64,000 bases of DNA from Amphirosellinia nigrospora (GCA_004123355.1 SCHM01000006.1:1054001-1118000); one strand, 5' to 3'. Numbered from the stretch's first letter, positions 26,343 through 39,403 are shown. Numbers and translations: made by a program. The notes: a model not told the origin generated them from the letters alone.

Positions 26343-29300
26343 GGAGAGTATAAACAAGCGGTGGAAGCTGCGAAGGTCAGCTATATATTCCGCAGTGATA
26401 TTGTTAGACTTACGGCAGAAATATTCGAGAAGAAGAGCAGGGCGGGAAAAGAGTATGGACACTGGCCTTAAATTATAACACCAAATCATCCAGTAATCGC
26501 CGAAGTAATGCAAACACGATTCCAATGATTAGCACGGATGCCTCTTATTTAGTCCCCTTTGCTGCCACCATGAGATAGGCCTGCTCCGCCGGTGCGGTAC
26601 ATAATATGATTTTTATTCAGTAATTGCCAGTGTTTTAGTTCTCATTGCGCATAAAGAATGAGGAGAAATAATCCTATTCTAGACATGTCAGTATGAAATC
26701 ACTACTTCTAGTAACACATTCCCATTGATAATAGTATTTTACCACGGACAGGCTCTATTATTAAGGTTCATGCTATCACTAGGCCAACTTTACCAAGGAG
26801 CTAGCTGGTTACGGTAACCTTTCTAGGTAAGTAGCTACTTAAACCATTCCATAAAAGACCATTACTGTTACACGGCTAGCATCGGCCAATACCTTATACA
26901 TACCTAGGTAGCTTAAAACAAGGCGACTAATAGGTGGTGAAGATCAGGAGAACACAGGTGCCTAAGAATAGGTATACAATTGTAGCCTAGCTAAAAAGAG
27001 GCGATTGGATGTAATTAGGGTGAGGGGAGGTGTAAATGCAAAACAAAGTACATTCACCAAACCGAGAAGAAACTAATGAGCCCTTTGAACGTACAATAAT
27101 CATTGGCTAACTCAGAACCCTGATTCGGATCTTTGAGCACAAGCTTATGTCACAGAGGAATCGTGATAGAGTTTTCACACTACGCTAAGCTATTTAACCC
27201 TTGCAAATCGGACCCAGGAGGACTCATGGTCAAAGTTAAAGACTCCTCGGAGTTCTGTTTTAGTTCACGAGAAGCCGAGCGGAAGTCCAAAGCCCTAGTC
27301 TAATGTACTTGTTCTAATTATATGTTTCTATAGCATTGAAAGTAAGTCATATTGTTTCAACTGACCTCGAGTCTGTAATAGGGCATATTAATCGGTATTA
27401 TTTCTCCGGGAACGGTTTCAATTACTTGCAGTTCTACCCGTTCGTTTATTTGGCCAAGCTGCAAGTTGAGATGAACTTGACCGAGCTTCTTGCAAGATTG
27501 ACCGGCTCGATGAAGGGGGACACTAGCCTTATGTGATCAATGACGGCACTTGACGGAAACCAAACCCGTAAACACCAATACTGGTTCTCACGGTACCGAG
27601 ATGGCAACCTTGATAATGCCAGTCGCGAATTTAAACAATTGGACAACAATGTAATGCAAAAGACTGGCTTCCAGAGAAGAAAGCACACTGAGATTAGATG
27701 TGCTAAGGACGACGATGACAGACACGGCCATCGAGTTCAACGCGGGAGCTGCACAGCTTCTCCAATGCGTAAAACATGGGGTAGGGGACATCTATAAGTG
27801 CTGGCATTGAGTAGGTCTTGATGCACGCGGTATTTGCCTAGAACAAAGTATAGGTAAGAACTGAAGTTTGGTTTAACATATAAAAATTATGTATTAATAT
27901 TTAGATTTCCTCTAGTGCTTTCGTTTAGAGAAACTTTTCTGTACATTATATCTGTCATATTAGTTACTGCCACGATGCCGGCTCCTTGGCCCCAAATGGA
28001 TTAACCTAGAAACAAAAAGCGGCCCGGGAGAGTTAGCTTGCTCCCTGATAGTGGATTATATACGCACTAGCAACTACGCGCCTCGATTAGTTGAATAAGG
28101 TAGCTCGTACAAGGGGTATATGATAGTCTAGCGCTGGGGCTAGTTCTACTAAGTATGCAGGGATTCAACTTGAGTATTTCGATGTTATATTCTATCCTTG
28201 TTACTCACATTGTACACTTTAATCGCCACTAACCCGACATATCGAGGTCCTTACAGAAGCCTCGAAAGCCACCTCAAGTTTCGTTTCTGTCCAAACAGGA
28301 TGTCAGGGACCTCGTAGTACGGGGTAGGTCATCTATACTTGTTGTTGCGCGAAGGTCTCTAAACCACCTCCGTAGGCGTAACTAGGCTATATACAGATGA
28401 TCTCTTTGTTCCTGAAGTGGCTGGGGTAATGTGGCTGGGGTAATGTGGCGTGACTTCATGACACAGGATAGATCGAAGGGTAGCTTAGAAAACGGGAGCT
28501 CTCTTGCTAGAAGACTGTGCCCTTCGTGTTCAAGCTTGAATGTTATAGGAATTGGCACTGGAAAGACTTCTACTTTAGCATCGCAACTTTGCTTGGCTAA
28601 CTTGGTTGCAACCATTATTAGTTTTTTCGTGCCCTGTGATCATATGGGATCACGGAGTCGACGTCTAGAGGAAAAGCCTAACATCATTCCGCACAAGACA
28701 ACCTTTACACATGGTATCCGCGTCGACATCCCAGAAATATCCAAAGATGAACATAATTAGCAACAACCTAGTGATCTTCTTATTTTTGACGCTGGCAGTG
28801 GGATAACCTGCAGAATGCCGGCAAGGAATGGGGCTAGACCCAAACTTCCCGGATGCCTTGCTCCGCCGACAAATTAGCGGGTTCAGAGGTACAACAAGAT
28901 TCTATGAGGGCAAAGCCAATCAGCTATTCAATGTGTAAAGTAGCCATCTCCATTCTGGTTGTAGAGTGGATGGAGAACTTCCTGTACACTGGTTACTGTG
29001 GTTACAGTTTGTGTGCAAAGCAAAACATGTAATGTACACGCGCTAGTGTAATATGGGCTCATGGCCTCTACTACAAATGCCATTTCAGGCCGCGCAGTCA
29101 AGTAAACTGAGGCTGTTGTAATCGACCTGCGAAGCCGTGTGACTCCGTCTTCCACGGGTTATTCGCAGGGTCGGCAGCTGAATATGCGTGCCACTGCAGA
29201 GTAATATTATTCGGCAGTCTTAGTATATAGTCGAAAATCTAGCGCTACGACCTAGATAGGTTAGGCCGGCTCGCTGAGATGAGCTTTCTCCGCAGGGTGT

Positions 29301-30180
29301 TTCTGGGCATGTTGCTCCACACCAAGTCCAAGTTCTTTTACACCCAACCATACCCATCCGATTCGAAAATCTACCTTTGTGCTAATGAAGCTGTGGGGAA
29401 TAGGCCAGATGCAAGTCAAACGCTACTGATTGGCCTTACTCGCACAAATTACTAACATGTTGCAGCCTCATTCTATCCTTCTTCCAGTCCTTGACAAGCA
29501 TAGCCACAGAATCACCAACACTTACCCCTTTCCAGATTAAGGTCATACCCAGGTTTACGGTCGATAGTAAGGCTGTTTAGCATAGCCATCTAACGTAAAC
29601 CACTGCATTGAGCCAATGGTATCCGATCCTCCTCGAGAATTACAAACACCACCCTACTAGAAGGGAGAAGCCCACAAAGGCATGCCTTGAACCAGCAGAA
29701 TCAGGTGATCACTCATTACAGAGTACTCTGCTGACTCATTGTGGCAGTACGCGGTCCTGTGGGCTTTGCTTAACAATTCAATAGCTTACATAGCCGGTTT
29801 AAATCTACATTTCAATTACGACACTTTCATGTATAAAAGTATAGTTACCGTTTAGCTTTTTCATTTTTTCAACCAATTCCAAGTGTATTTGAACTTATGT
29901 AACTGTTTAAGAGTGGAGTTGTGTAGAAAGAATATAGGATGAAACGATGTTTCGAAGATAATACCCTAACCCTTGTTTAGAAGAGGTAAAGGATTGACAA
30001 AGGAGGCAATTCAATATAAGCTGTACTAAATGAGTGACTTGGTTGTGTTGTCTTAACTACAAACAAATGCGACAGCGCATGAAAGGTTCTAAAAAAGTTG
30101 GCATCCTACGAACACCCTTTAAAGGCCAACTCTCTCCAATAGTCGAGCGGATGAAGCCATCTTAGGCTTGCCTACCAACA
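26343..30180. other. Gene-poor interval, small unassigned ORFs only
   Basis: Almost 4 kb without a supported gene. A frame at 27336-27536 (+) contains a hydrophobic part (YLQFYPFVYLAKLQVEMNL) that could be the last exon of a membrane protein, but no upstream exon was found. Frames at 28431-28760 (+) and 28928-29155 (-) have no family match. Nothing else stands out. Confidence 0.4.
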
Positions 30181-32271
30181 CTACTTTTCTTCGGCTTCCA
30201 AATCCTTAATCATCTGATCGGCTGCGGCAAGAGCAAAGCAAGCAGCCGTAAGTGTAGGGTTGCAGGCGTTCTGCGTCGGGATAACGCCGCAGCCGCCAAG
30301 GACCAGATTCTTCTGGCCCCAAACTCTACCAGTACGATCAACTACACTGTGTATGCTGTCTTTACCGGCCCTGTAGGTACCGGTGATATGGAGTGCAGAA
30401 CCAGGAGGGAGATAGTTCGGCTCGGCGCCAGGGAGGAAGCCCCCAAGGTTACTTGCCACTTCGACCATGCTATAGGGGATGAGGCGGTTAGCCAGATTGT
30501 ATTTGGAAAAAAATTATTCGCGAATCTACTCACTCTGATATCATTCTGAGAGTGCGTTCCGAGTCTTCCTCGTCAATTTTGTAGTTGAATGTGGGCCAAT
30601 AAGAAGTATGTGAGCCATCATGAAAAACGGAGTTGAGATTCAGAGCAGCGGTATATGTGGCTAAAATATCCGCACTGATTGGACTTACCTGTGGCATCCC
30701 AAACTCGTCTATCAAGTCCTTCGAGAACTCAGCATAGTTATCTTTGAGAGGTTTGACATAAGTGAACCAACGGAAGTCAACCACGACGCGCTGATCGATC
30801 GCAGGTGGGACTTCACCGTACCCAAAAGCATCACAGTGGATCTGGGTATGCCAAGGAAACTCTGCAGTCAAGGGAAAGTAGCACTGCGGATCGGAGTCAT
30901 TGAATGGGAATGGCAAGGGATCATTAGGATACTTTTCGTGGTGGTGTGCCACGATCTCTCCCCAGCCGAGATGCCATGGGTCGTCCTTGACGTTGTCCAC
31001 GAGGCTCTTCTTGAGGATAACTTGGCAAAATGCCATAGCCTGTTCCGTCATGGAATGGCCCTGTTATTGCCAGAAGTTAGAACGTCTGATACCACTCATG
31101 TCCACCGCACTGATTTGTGATCAATTGCACGAGAACTTACCAAGGCAGGCAGGGTCTCTGCGAGAGCCTCTGAGTTGAAGAGAATGCCAGCTGTTAGCAC
31201 AGCACCTGCACAAATACAAACTTTTTAGCCTTAATACAACACTCTGTGCCCTCCATAAGGTTCTTTATATGAGCCAGCTTGACCTCCCCGGTGAGTGAAT
31301 CAACGATGAGCTTGACACACTGGGTATTGGGCCGAATCTCAAAGTTCTCATTATCGCTGCCCGGCTCAGCGAGATCGCCCAAGATTGAAGCAGAACAAGC
31401 CCACTCGACGTAACCAGTGTTAGCAGTGCTGCGTTTACAAGCCAGTGGCATGCTCAGAATATCGCGACCCTGGGCACTGTAAGCGTCCTGGAGGACATGT
31501 TTGACAAGTTGCTGGCGAATAGAATGGTCAAATGAAATGCTGTTCGTCCAAAATAATTCCTCAGCACGATCTTACAACTGATCCCACTCTTTGTCAGTGA
31601 AAAGATCGGATCGCTCAATCCCTTGAAATTGACGTGGTGTGCAGCAGGTCCAGTGTGAGCCCATTCCACCAACAACGCGGGACGCCGCCACAGCGGGGGG
31701 CTGTCAAAGGCCTGCTGGTTCGGATTTTGCCCATTTTGCAGGCAGCAGGTTTGTTCGGGACTAGGATTCCATAGAACATTAACTTCAGATGGGGATCAAG
31801 ACAGGGGTAAGTGGTGAACTCACGTCGGGTTCCAGGATGCAGGCTCGACATCCGTGTCAACACCGCTCGTAAGAACCGACAATGTATGCAATTCTCCTTA
31901 GAATAACTTATAAGTTTGACCACATTGTAGTTTTTGATCAGGGAAACATACCCTCACAGAGCTGTAAATTGATGTAAGAAAATCTTCAAAATGCGCTTAG
32001 TAACCAACGGCCATGGGAACTATACTTACCTTGTGAAGAGGCTGATATCCTTTTGAACTGCAACACTGTTCTTCTTGTGGTCGCCAACCTTTCTACTCTC
32101 CCTATTCCTCCTTATTAGCAGAGTTTCACACTTGATTGTTCGTAGGACTTGCTGATTCCCTATGTCGATCATTACAACGCTTCTTCCAGCCGAAACGAGC
32201 GTGCGCGCAAAGACAGCGCCGATAGGGCCGGAGCCCACAATGAGAATGTCAACTTCTTCTAAGCAATCCAT
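30181..32271 (-). CDS. Pyranose-oxidase-like GMC flavoprotein, disrupted
   Basis: The start ATG at 32271 leads into the FAD-binding VDILIVGSGPIGAVFAR. Further family blocks are GDHKKN, GGMGSHWTC, LPLACKR...YVEWACS, GDLAEPGS, PWHTQIHCDAFGYG, RVVVDFRWF, LHITGTYRAG and the active-site Asn region NACNPTLT near the end. This matches pyranose 2-oxidase-like GMC enzymes, which oxidise sugars at C2 or act on other alcohols and produce H2O2. Disruptions: one base missing near 31211-31214, an in-frame TAA at 31572-31574 in an otherwise conserved stretch, one base missing near 31688-31700, and one in the A-run just upstream. After FGMPQ (about 30690) a perfect GTAAGT donor is followed by ~100 nt of non-family sequence without a good acceptor. 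The stop codon together with the frame breaks makes this the best pseudogene candidate among the longer genes. Confidence 0.78.
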
Positions 32272-33602
32272 CGTTGCTAATATCACTTGGTGGGCGTGAC
32301 AGATTAAAGCAATGTGCAATTACGTCTCATTAGGATATTTGCTAGGTTTATATACTTGATGCCCCCATCCATCTTCGCTCATTTCTCATTACAACTATCG
32401 ATTCACTTCACGAAAACAAGCGGTGTACTTCGATTAACTCAACGAGGCTGGCTGAAAGCAGCTGCAGGTAGCTTGTCACCAATGTCCATCCCCGACATTT
32501 CTGAACGAGTGTGTCGCGCCTCCCGAATTAGAGTCCCAGACGCAGATCATGTCACCGGGTGCAGGTCACTTGTTGCGCCACATTATGTCATATATCGTAC
32601 GGGACAGTCAGTCATGCATAATACTACATATTTTATATTTAACTTGCTTGCAAGTCAAAGTATAACGAAAAGGTCAACCCAATAAAAGATGATCGTAATG
32701 TAACCTTCGGCGCACCCACTTGCAACCTTTCAGAAGGCGCATATATGAGTATGAGTTCGATCACCCCGGTAATAATATTGAATGACTTCCCCTCGCAGGG
32801 CCTGAGAATAGTAAGTACGCTCTCGCTTTCTTCTTTCCCACATGAAATACACAATTAAACAGCCAAGAGATGGCCACCCTTGCGCCGAATAACTCTCAAT
32901 ATAGACCAGGATCTACGTTCGTGGGTACAGTGTAAAGTATACTAAACTAAAAGAATCACATAGGTGAACATTTTCGACCAGTCATTTCGTAGTATGCACC
33001 AAGCACTGTAACAGTTACACGGCGGGCATCATATAGGCCAAGGGGCTCTTGCATCCCCAATTGTATAAAAATCAGTCAAGCACGCGAACTTCAGCTGTCT
33101 CCAAGGCACCCATTCCACGGAGATCGTCAATATCCATAAGCTGAAGCCTTTCTAACCTCGCTCATCAACGTATGATCCTACGCTTTCGGCAGCTTGGCAC
33201 CGATTGCTGTATGTGATCTATCGTGTTTGAGGGTATGGCATAGTTTATCATTACATGACAGGATAAATCCTCGGGGGCTAGAATGCGGGAGAGCATTACA
33301 GAGTAAGCAAAAAATGTATTTCGACATCTAATGAATAAGCGCCACATCATTTCCCATTATCATAGCAAGCCGGGCATAGCAATCATTATTGTCAGGACCT
33401 CTGGTAGGGAGGTAAGACTCTTGTTATTGCGCGAGGGATCTATCGGCCAATTATGACTAGTCTCCATCTATATACACATACATTCTTTGTCTATAGGCTT
33501 CACCGTGACTACTCACATCGTGACAATTATTGTCATATGAAACGTATGCGATGCTATGTTCGAACCGAGATGAATTTATTCAGCCTGCGTGTGTACCCTT
33601 AT
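32272..33602. other. Intergenic, nothing recognised
   Basis: About 1.3 kb upstream of the flavoprotein gene. Frames at 32314-32685 (+) and 32639-32854 (-) show no domain. Probably the promoter of the flavoprotein gene plus the tail of the SDR relic. Confidence 0.35.
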
Positions 33603-34317
33603 CTAGGCCTCCGGCCAGTCCAAAAAGTCCTCGGCCGTGCCGTTGCCACCTTGTGATCTCGACTTGGATCCCTCAAGCATCTCTTTTGACACGTTGCGGA
33701 ATTGGCCCCAAGGAGCGACGGAATTTTCATACCCCCATGGCTAGCTTGGACATTCTCAGGTGGAGAGAGAGGAATGATGATATGCGGATTGAAAAAGCCA
33801 TGCATACCGAATGTTCCCGATTTTCCCCGTGTGACCTCGGGCGAAAACTTAGCGAACACATTAGTATACGCTCCGTAGCGCGGCGGGTGCAGGAGTTTTT
33901 TCTGCAATATGCATGTCACAAGAATAAGAGGTCCCCTTGTGCGCCAGAAGTCGGAGTCGATGTTGCCAAGGTTCAGGGGACGGAGATGATACCGCCAGCA
34001 GTGTGACGGGCAGTAAACTCGGTAGCGTGGTAGTAGTTCTCTAGTTTAGCAAGACAGTACTGTGGGTATTGGTCGTTTTTCTCCCAGTCGGCCAACCCCT
34101 TGACGAAAACCTTTGCGCTCTGGGCCTCGGCGGCTGAGGAGAAGACCGAGACGACGCGAACGGTGCCGGGCGGCGACGTCTTGGCCGTCGACACGAGGAA
34201 AGGCGTTAGGAATTTTGTGATGGCGAAGGTGCCGAGCACGTTGGCCCCGAGCTGGAGCTCGTAGCCCTGGGCAGCTCTGGAGCCCTTCTCGGAGTAGCCA
34301 CCCCAGCGATGTGGCAC
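33603..34317 (-). pseudogene. Short-chain dehydrogenase/reductase, 5'-truncated
   Basis: SDR blocks are plain: QGYELQLGANVLGTFAITKFLTPFL, the VRVVSVFSSAAEA strand with the serine region, LADWEKNDQY, QYCLAKLENYYH containing the catalytic YxxxK (YCLAK), GNIDSDFW, RYGAYTNVF, SPEVTRGKSGTF and a C-terminal GTAEDFLDWPEA. The N-terminal ~90 residues with the cofactor-binding TGxxxGIG are absent: upstream of 34310 the sequence becomes A/T-rich and unrelated just at the NAGV position. One base is missing near 33990 before the GNIDSD block and the 3' part needs an intron or another correction. As it stands it cannot bind NAD(P)H. Confidence 0.75.
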
Positions 34318-34727
34318 TAATTTTTTAATTTGAGTGGTATATAGCCCCTATATTATACTTATGCCCTCCTTGAACTGGAGGAGTAGGAGACTGAAAACCT
34401 TTAGCCTTCTAGGTCGACCGTCCTAACACCTAGTCTAGGTTACGTCGTAAGTTCATGTTTCCGAAGAACTATTAGTAGTTGGAATAATACCAAACGGCGA
34501 AAATGATTGCTAAGTGTGGGCCCAAAATCAAGGTATTAGTTTTTAATGTTTGTAATACCCGCCTATTCCATTCTCCAGATAGGATAACTTTACTCCCTCA
34601 AGTGTTTTTGCTTAGACGCCTCTCTACATGTAGATAAGTTTGGAGGAAGTATTTACTAAAGAGTGGTGCGAATAGCCGACCATCACGCGCTTTATCGTAC
34701 TTCATGCACTATCTAAGCCCGTACCAT
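34318..34727. other. Intergenic between SDR relic and methyltransferase
   Basis: About 0.4 kb downstream of the methyltransferase stop. It contains an A/T-rich patch (34312-34345) at the broken 5' end of the SDR. Nothing else is seen. Confidence 0.3.
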
Positions 34728-35803
34728 TTACTTGGCCTTACAAAGCCTGAAGACAAATTGCATGGGTATCTGGGGGAAGTTGTGGTAGGATTGGAGTTGA
34801 GTCTTATCAGTTCCATCCTGAAACGATGGCTCGAGTACTTTATTCAACAATAACCCAGCGTCAAAAAATGGATTAAGCAACTCATGTATCGGACGATGGA
34901 ACCATATCTTCCAGATAGATTCTGGTTAGTACCATGCTGTCTTTCATCTTAGAGAACTTGCTTACCAAGGGTTCTGGTTGGCCTCTGAGGGCCTGACTTT
35001 GAACACGACCTATGTTGAGGTACTTAGAGACTTTGATAGCAGTTTTGAACTCTTGACTACCTGTCTCTGGGTTTTCTACTACCTCTACAACGCGGTGAGC
35101 GCCCGGCTTGTGAAAGCACGGATGTAAATTTGCCATCACAATCCTAATTAGATGTATCAACAATCATAGTTCATTGACCCCGCGAAGGTCAGCTGATCGA
35201 ATTGCATAAACTTACCGTCCCTTAGGTTTCAAGACTTTTAGCAAGAACTCAGCGAGTGGTTTAATATCTGAAAGCTCTTTGAGCAGCATGCTCGCAGTGA
35301 TGACATCAAATTCCCTATCGGCAACAAGTCAGTTGTTGTAAGTCACGCCTCTGGGGCACCACTTACTCAGCGTGTTGCTTGGCGAAGTCGTTTAGAGCGA
35401 CAGGGTCCGTTAAATCCAGTAGTTCAAATCGTATAGACTTTTTTGCCTTCTCTGCTCGACGTTTGGCGTTTTCAATTTGCGCGGCGCTGAAGTCGGTTGC
35501 GAGAACTTCTACGCCTTCTCGAGACAGCCTACTAGCGACAATGCCGTTTCCAGTGCCGAGATCCAGCACTTTATACCCGGATCTCACTCTTGCGAGCTCC
35601 TCCACGGCCGGGAGGAGTAGTTGTAGGAACATGTCATTACCTTCGCCCAAGGTTTTGTCCCAAAAGTTAGCGATTCCCTCCCAGGCGGCCAAGTTCACAG
35701 GCTTTCGCCCGCTCTCCTGTTGAATAGGAGAATCTGTCACTTGCTGCTCCGCATCGCGTAGTGCGGGTTCCCCTAGGATATACGCCGAATCGTTGTCGTC
35801 CAT
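34728..35803 (-). CDS. SAM-dependent methyltransferase (UbiE/class I type)
   Basis: A complete four-exon gene: 35367-35803, 35216-35314, 34966-35143 and 34728-34907, with 52, 72 and 58 nt introns and no frame break, giving 297 residues. The start at 35803 (MDDNDSAYILG) fits this family, whose members begin near the YILG motif; an in-frame upstream ATG at 35971 is less likely. Motif I is VLDLGTGNG (about residue 80), followed by VLATDFS, then FELLDLTD and VITASMLLKEL. The C-terminal third (RPIHELLNPFFDAGLLL) is the typical lid region. It methylates a small molecule, substrate unknown. Its neighbours (UbiA enzyme, SDR, flavo-oxidase) make a role in a natural-product route plausible, but this is inference. 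Confidence 0.88.
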
Positions 35804-36353
35804 GGTCTCGGCAGGTGTCTTTTCGACTTCGTGATAGCCAAGAAGAGCCAAGCAAGAGGGCTTCTCGGGATATTGATGGCGATGGAGATGGCGTAGGGGA
35901 TGGAATGCCAACTTCGGATCACCCTTTCTGGCTAGTGTGTTAATCCATACCCAAGTAAGTACTCTGGGCATGAATGGAGAAACTTCGCTTCAAATCCTTC
36001 CATGAATCCACACAGACCCCGCTTCATGTTGAAATACAGGGTTCAAGCATACGGCATATCACAACAGGTCATACGTCACCGAGTTACTCCTCTCACAGTA
36101 CCCAATAGTCCAAGGCACCGAATGAGAAGCGAAGCATAGCTACCCTTCTTTCTGAAAAGAGACAAGATCGAACACTTTGAACGGTTGTATTGATCTAGTC
36201 TATGTAATCCTATAGTTGTCCCTCAACTATCGAAGGTGGATGTGTGGATCATAGTGGAGGACATGCAAGTGGCTAGTAACGTAGATGACCTGATATGATT
36301 AGTACGCTTCTCTATATTCTCAAACTCATCACCAGTTCATTCTTATAAGCACA
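35804..36353. other. Divergent promoter region
   Basis: About 0.55 kb between the divergent methyltransferase and TPR/TIR-like genes, so the two may share regulatory DNA. A C/A-rich stretch (CTCATCACCAGTTCATTC) lies just before the ATG at 36354. No known operator was recognised. Confidence 0.35.
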
Positions 36354-39217
36354 ATGGCTGAAGATATTCTGCGATCGGTTGATGCCGGTAATGAGAAGCC
36401 TGGCACGCAAGCTATCCCTCTAGTCGATCTCCTCCACGTTCTCTCCGGGGTAGGAGCTGCCACCAATACATCATCCACAGAAGTAAAAGATCTGGCGGCT
36501 AGATTGGCCGCAGAATACTCCTCACCGGGACAAGACTCTCAATCGGCTACTATTACCATCAGCAACGATAGCCACTATGATGTCGCCCCAGCACGTTCAT
36601 TGCGTGAATGGGGCAATATTATTGCTATTGTCTTGAAGACTGAGAAAGGCCGGCATATCGCTGAATTGTCTCTTGCAGTTGCGTTTCTGCGCCGGACTAG
36701 GCGTAAACAGCTCCAAGAGACAGAAGACGACCTCACATATACCTGGGACCTAATCCATGAAGCTCTCACTAATATGGAAAGCATTCAATGCATCGCGGAT
36801 CCGAGGGCTTCTTAGCCGCTCCGCTCTGTGCCTTGCGAGATACCAAGCAAGAAGAGTCGTTTTATCTGCACATATATCTGCCTCATGAAAGACGAGGGGA
36901 TTTTAATTATCCAATCCGTTCTCACAAAGCTTCCATTCAACGATGGGTCTTTGTCGGGCAGGAAAAACAGATATCGTACGGGGTTAACTTCAACCCTAAC
37001 CTGATACATGCTACTCATGCCTTATACGAGCTCTCAGAAACCGGTTTAAACGGGAAAGACACTAGCACACCACAAGATGAATACCAGCCAAATGGCACCA
37101 TTGTGAATACTGGAAGTTTGGTTCGCCTAGATCAGACAATTTCTGCAACTCATGCTCGTAACACAAACTACAACATTACTAGTGGCATGTTCCATGTCAT
37201 CGAGACTGAGCCAGATACTCTCCACGCTACCCTGGTCTTCTTTGATGCGCCACGTGGTTCTAGCATTGAGGATGGTTTTGCCGGTTCAAAGGATCTAAAG
37301 CCTTACACTCTAAGCCATGACCAGGAAGTTGGAATGACAGCTAGATATCTAGTTGAACTAGCTCATCTCGTCCGAAGATGGGAGATTCAAATGTCTCAAG
37401 GGCAGAAGTATGCGAATACGGCGGATTGGGAGAACTCTTTGAGGTGTTTCAATACAGCGCTTAATCTGTGCGATCATTTCGAGACTTCACAACTTCCAAA
37501 CCAAACCCACTACAGACAAGCCGTCCTTGGCAAAATTGGAGGAGCTTATAGACGTTTTGGAGATATGAACAAGCCGAAGACTTCTTAAAGCGAGCGCTTG
37601 AGACAAGAAAAGAAGCTAGTCCTCAATATGTTGATATTACCGGCGAGCTCTCCGTAGTCTATCGCTCTATGAACCTGCTTAATGCAGCAAAAGAAGCTGT
37701 GGAGTTACAGTATACCACGGCCAAAGATCTCAATCTTCGACGCGAAGAGCTTCGCGCAATCGGAAATCTTGGCATGATTAACTACCAACTATTTCTTAAC
37801 CACAGAGAACAAGAGTTACTGAAACTGGCTATTGACCAGCTTCATGAGCGTATAAGAATCGCCCGACACATACGCGCAAGCGTTAGGTCCCAGGAAGCGA
37901 GTACGAACGCAGAATACATCAGATATGCTTTTATTAGCGAGGCCATTGCCTTTGCGCGGCTCTCACTTTGTTTTACAGCAAGTGGCGACTTGGCAAAAGC
38001 AATAGAGGCTGGGTCAAGCTCTCTAGAAATCAGTCTAGCTGAAGACGAGCCATTCTTAATTGCCATGGCTCGTTTCTTCTATGGGCGGGCGCTATTGAAG
38101 AATGGACAACCTAACGAGGCCAAACAGCAGTTTACCTGGCCAGAGAACCGCTTAACCCCAGCCATGGCTTTCTGCAGAGAAGCCATCGATGAGCATCGGG
38201 ATATCTTCGGGAGTTAGTGGAAGCTGGTATAAACATGAGTCGCACTGACAACAATGGTTATACCGCCTTGGATTACGCGGTTTTTAGCGACGATCCAGAA
38301 TCAACAAGTATTGTGCTTGAGGGAATACGCAGAAACTTACCAGCTATGAGTATTGTAGAGGCCCAGAAGAATCTGGATGCGTTGCATCGAGAGTCAAAGC
38401 TACGAAAAAGCTACAGGCAGCTGTTCCAGGAGAAATTACGGCAAGCTCTTCTGCATAGCCACGGTAGCGAAGGGTTAGAGAGGCTGCGGGAAACATACGC
38501 GCACGCTCTCGCTACGGACCCAGACAAGCGGACTCACTTCGACGCATTCAAAGTCATACCGTATAAGGACTTCGCACAACACAAGAGGCTCCCCCATTCA
38601 AAGGAAAGATTGGCTCGTCAGTATTCCCCGAGCGACGACTCGAAAGAATTTGTTCTCTTCTTCTCCTATAGATGGGTCAAAGACGAGTTCGGGGTATCAA
38701 GACCAGATGATAGAAACAACACCGGGTATGAAAGAATGATAGCCGCTGTAGAGGAATTCTTGCATCTTCACCCGAGTGTTGACCGCGAACGGCTGGGAAT
38801 CTGGCTAGTGAGTACACAATCCCGGCTAATGACAACTAGTAGGATGCTGAGCTTTTTTAGGACGTTGCTTGTATCAATCAGGATGACACAGCATCTGGAG
38901 TTGCCGCTCTACCTATCAATCTGGCACAGTGCAATGCTGTGATTAGCTTAGTTGAAGGTGATTATTATGACCGCGCCTGGTGCTCTGTAGAAGTACTCAT
39001 GGTGCAGACACTGAGAAGGGCATACAATTTGCATTTATGGTATCAGCACGTGCCGACCGACCTAGAAGAGGGTCGGAAGGGGCGAAATGCGGCCAAGTAT
39101 ACTTTACAAGAAGGGCCAATGGAGCAAGAAGTCAATGTAGGGGATAAGGAGTTGACTTATGAGGATGACCGGCCTAAGGTACTATTCCTGGAAAGGCAAA
39201 CGAAGCTCTTAGCGTAA
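36354..39217 (+). CDS. TPR protein with ankyrin-like unit and C-terminal TIR-like domain
   Basis: About 930 residues over two exons; the intron 38808-38860 (53 nt, GTGAGT...CTAAT...TTTTTTAG) is clean. The N-terminal ~150 residues are of unknown type, followed by a beta-rich middle part. TPR-like helices are at about 37395-38130 (GQKYANTADWENSLRCFNTAL; FYGRALLKNGQPNEAKQQF). One ankyrin-like unit, LVEAGINMSRTDNNGYTALDYA, lies near 38215. The C-terminal domain (about 38640-39060) has FVLFFSYRW, GIWLDVACINQDD, CNAVISLVEGDYYDRAW and WCSVEV. This order matches a TIR fold: first strand FxSYRx, GIxxxxD, then WCxxE carrying the NADase glutamate. It also recalls HET domains (IWxDxxCINQ). One-base losses lie at 36804-36807, 37571-37575 and 38207-38210. 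Probably an intracellular recognition or cell-death protein; inferred. Confidence 0.72.
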
Positions 39218-39403
39218 ATAATCACGTTAATCCCATAATAAATCTTATGGAATCAACAGAGTTCCCTTCATTATCACGTAGAGACTCGTTAGTACCTTTT
39301 TAGCGTTTAACTAAATATTATTATTCATCTCTGAGTTTATTTCACCTAATTTACCTATAACACATACGCGGTGGAATATTACTAAGATGTGTCCCAAATA
39401 TAC

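Noticed and set aside
28548-28577. P-loop-like GIGTGKTST in a 109-codon frame (28431-28760, +)
   Set aside because: No Walker B or other NTPase motif nearby, and no protein-like context on either side. Probably a chance match.
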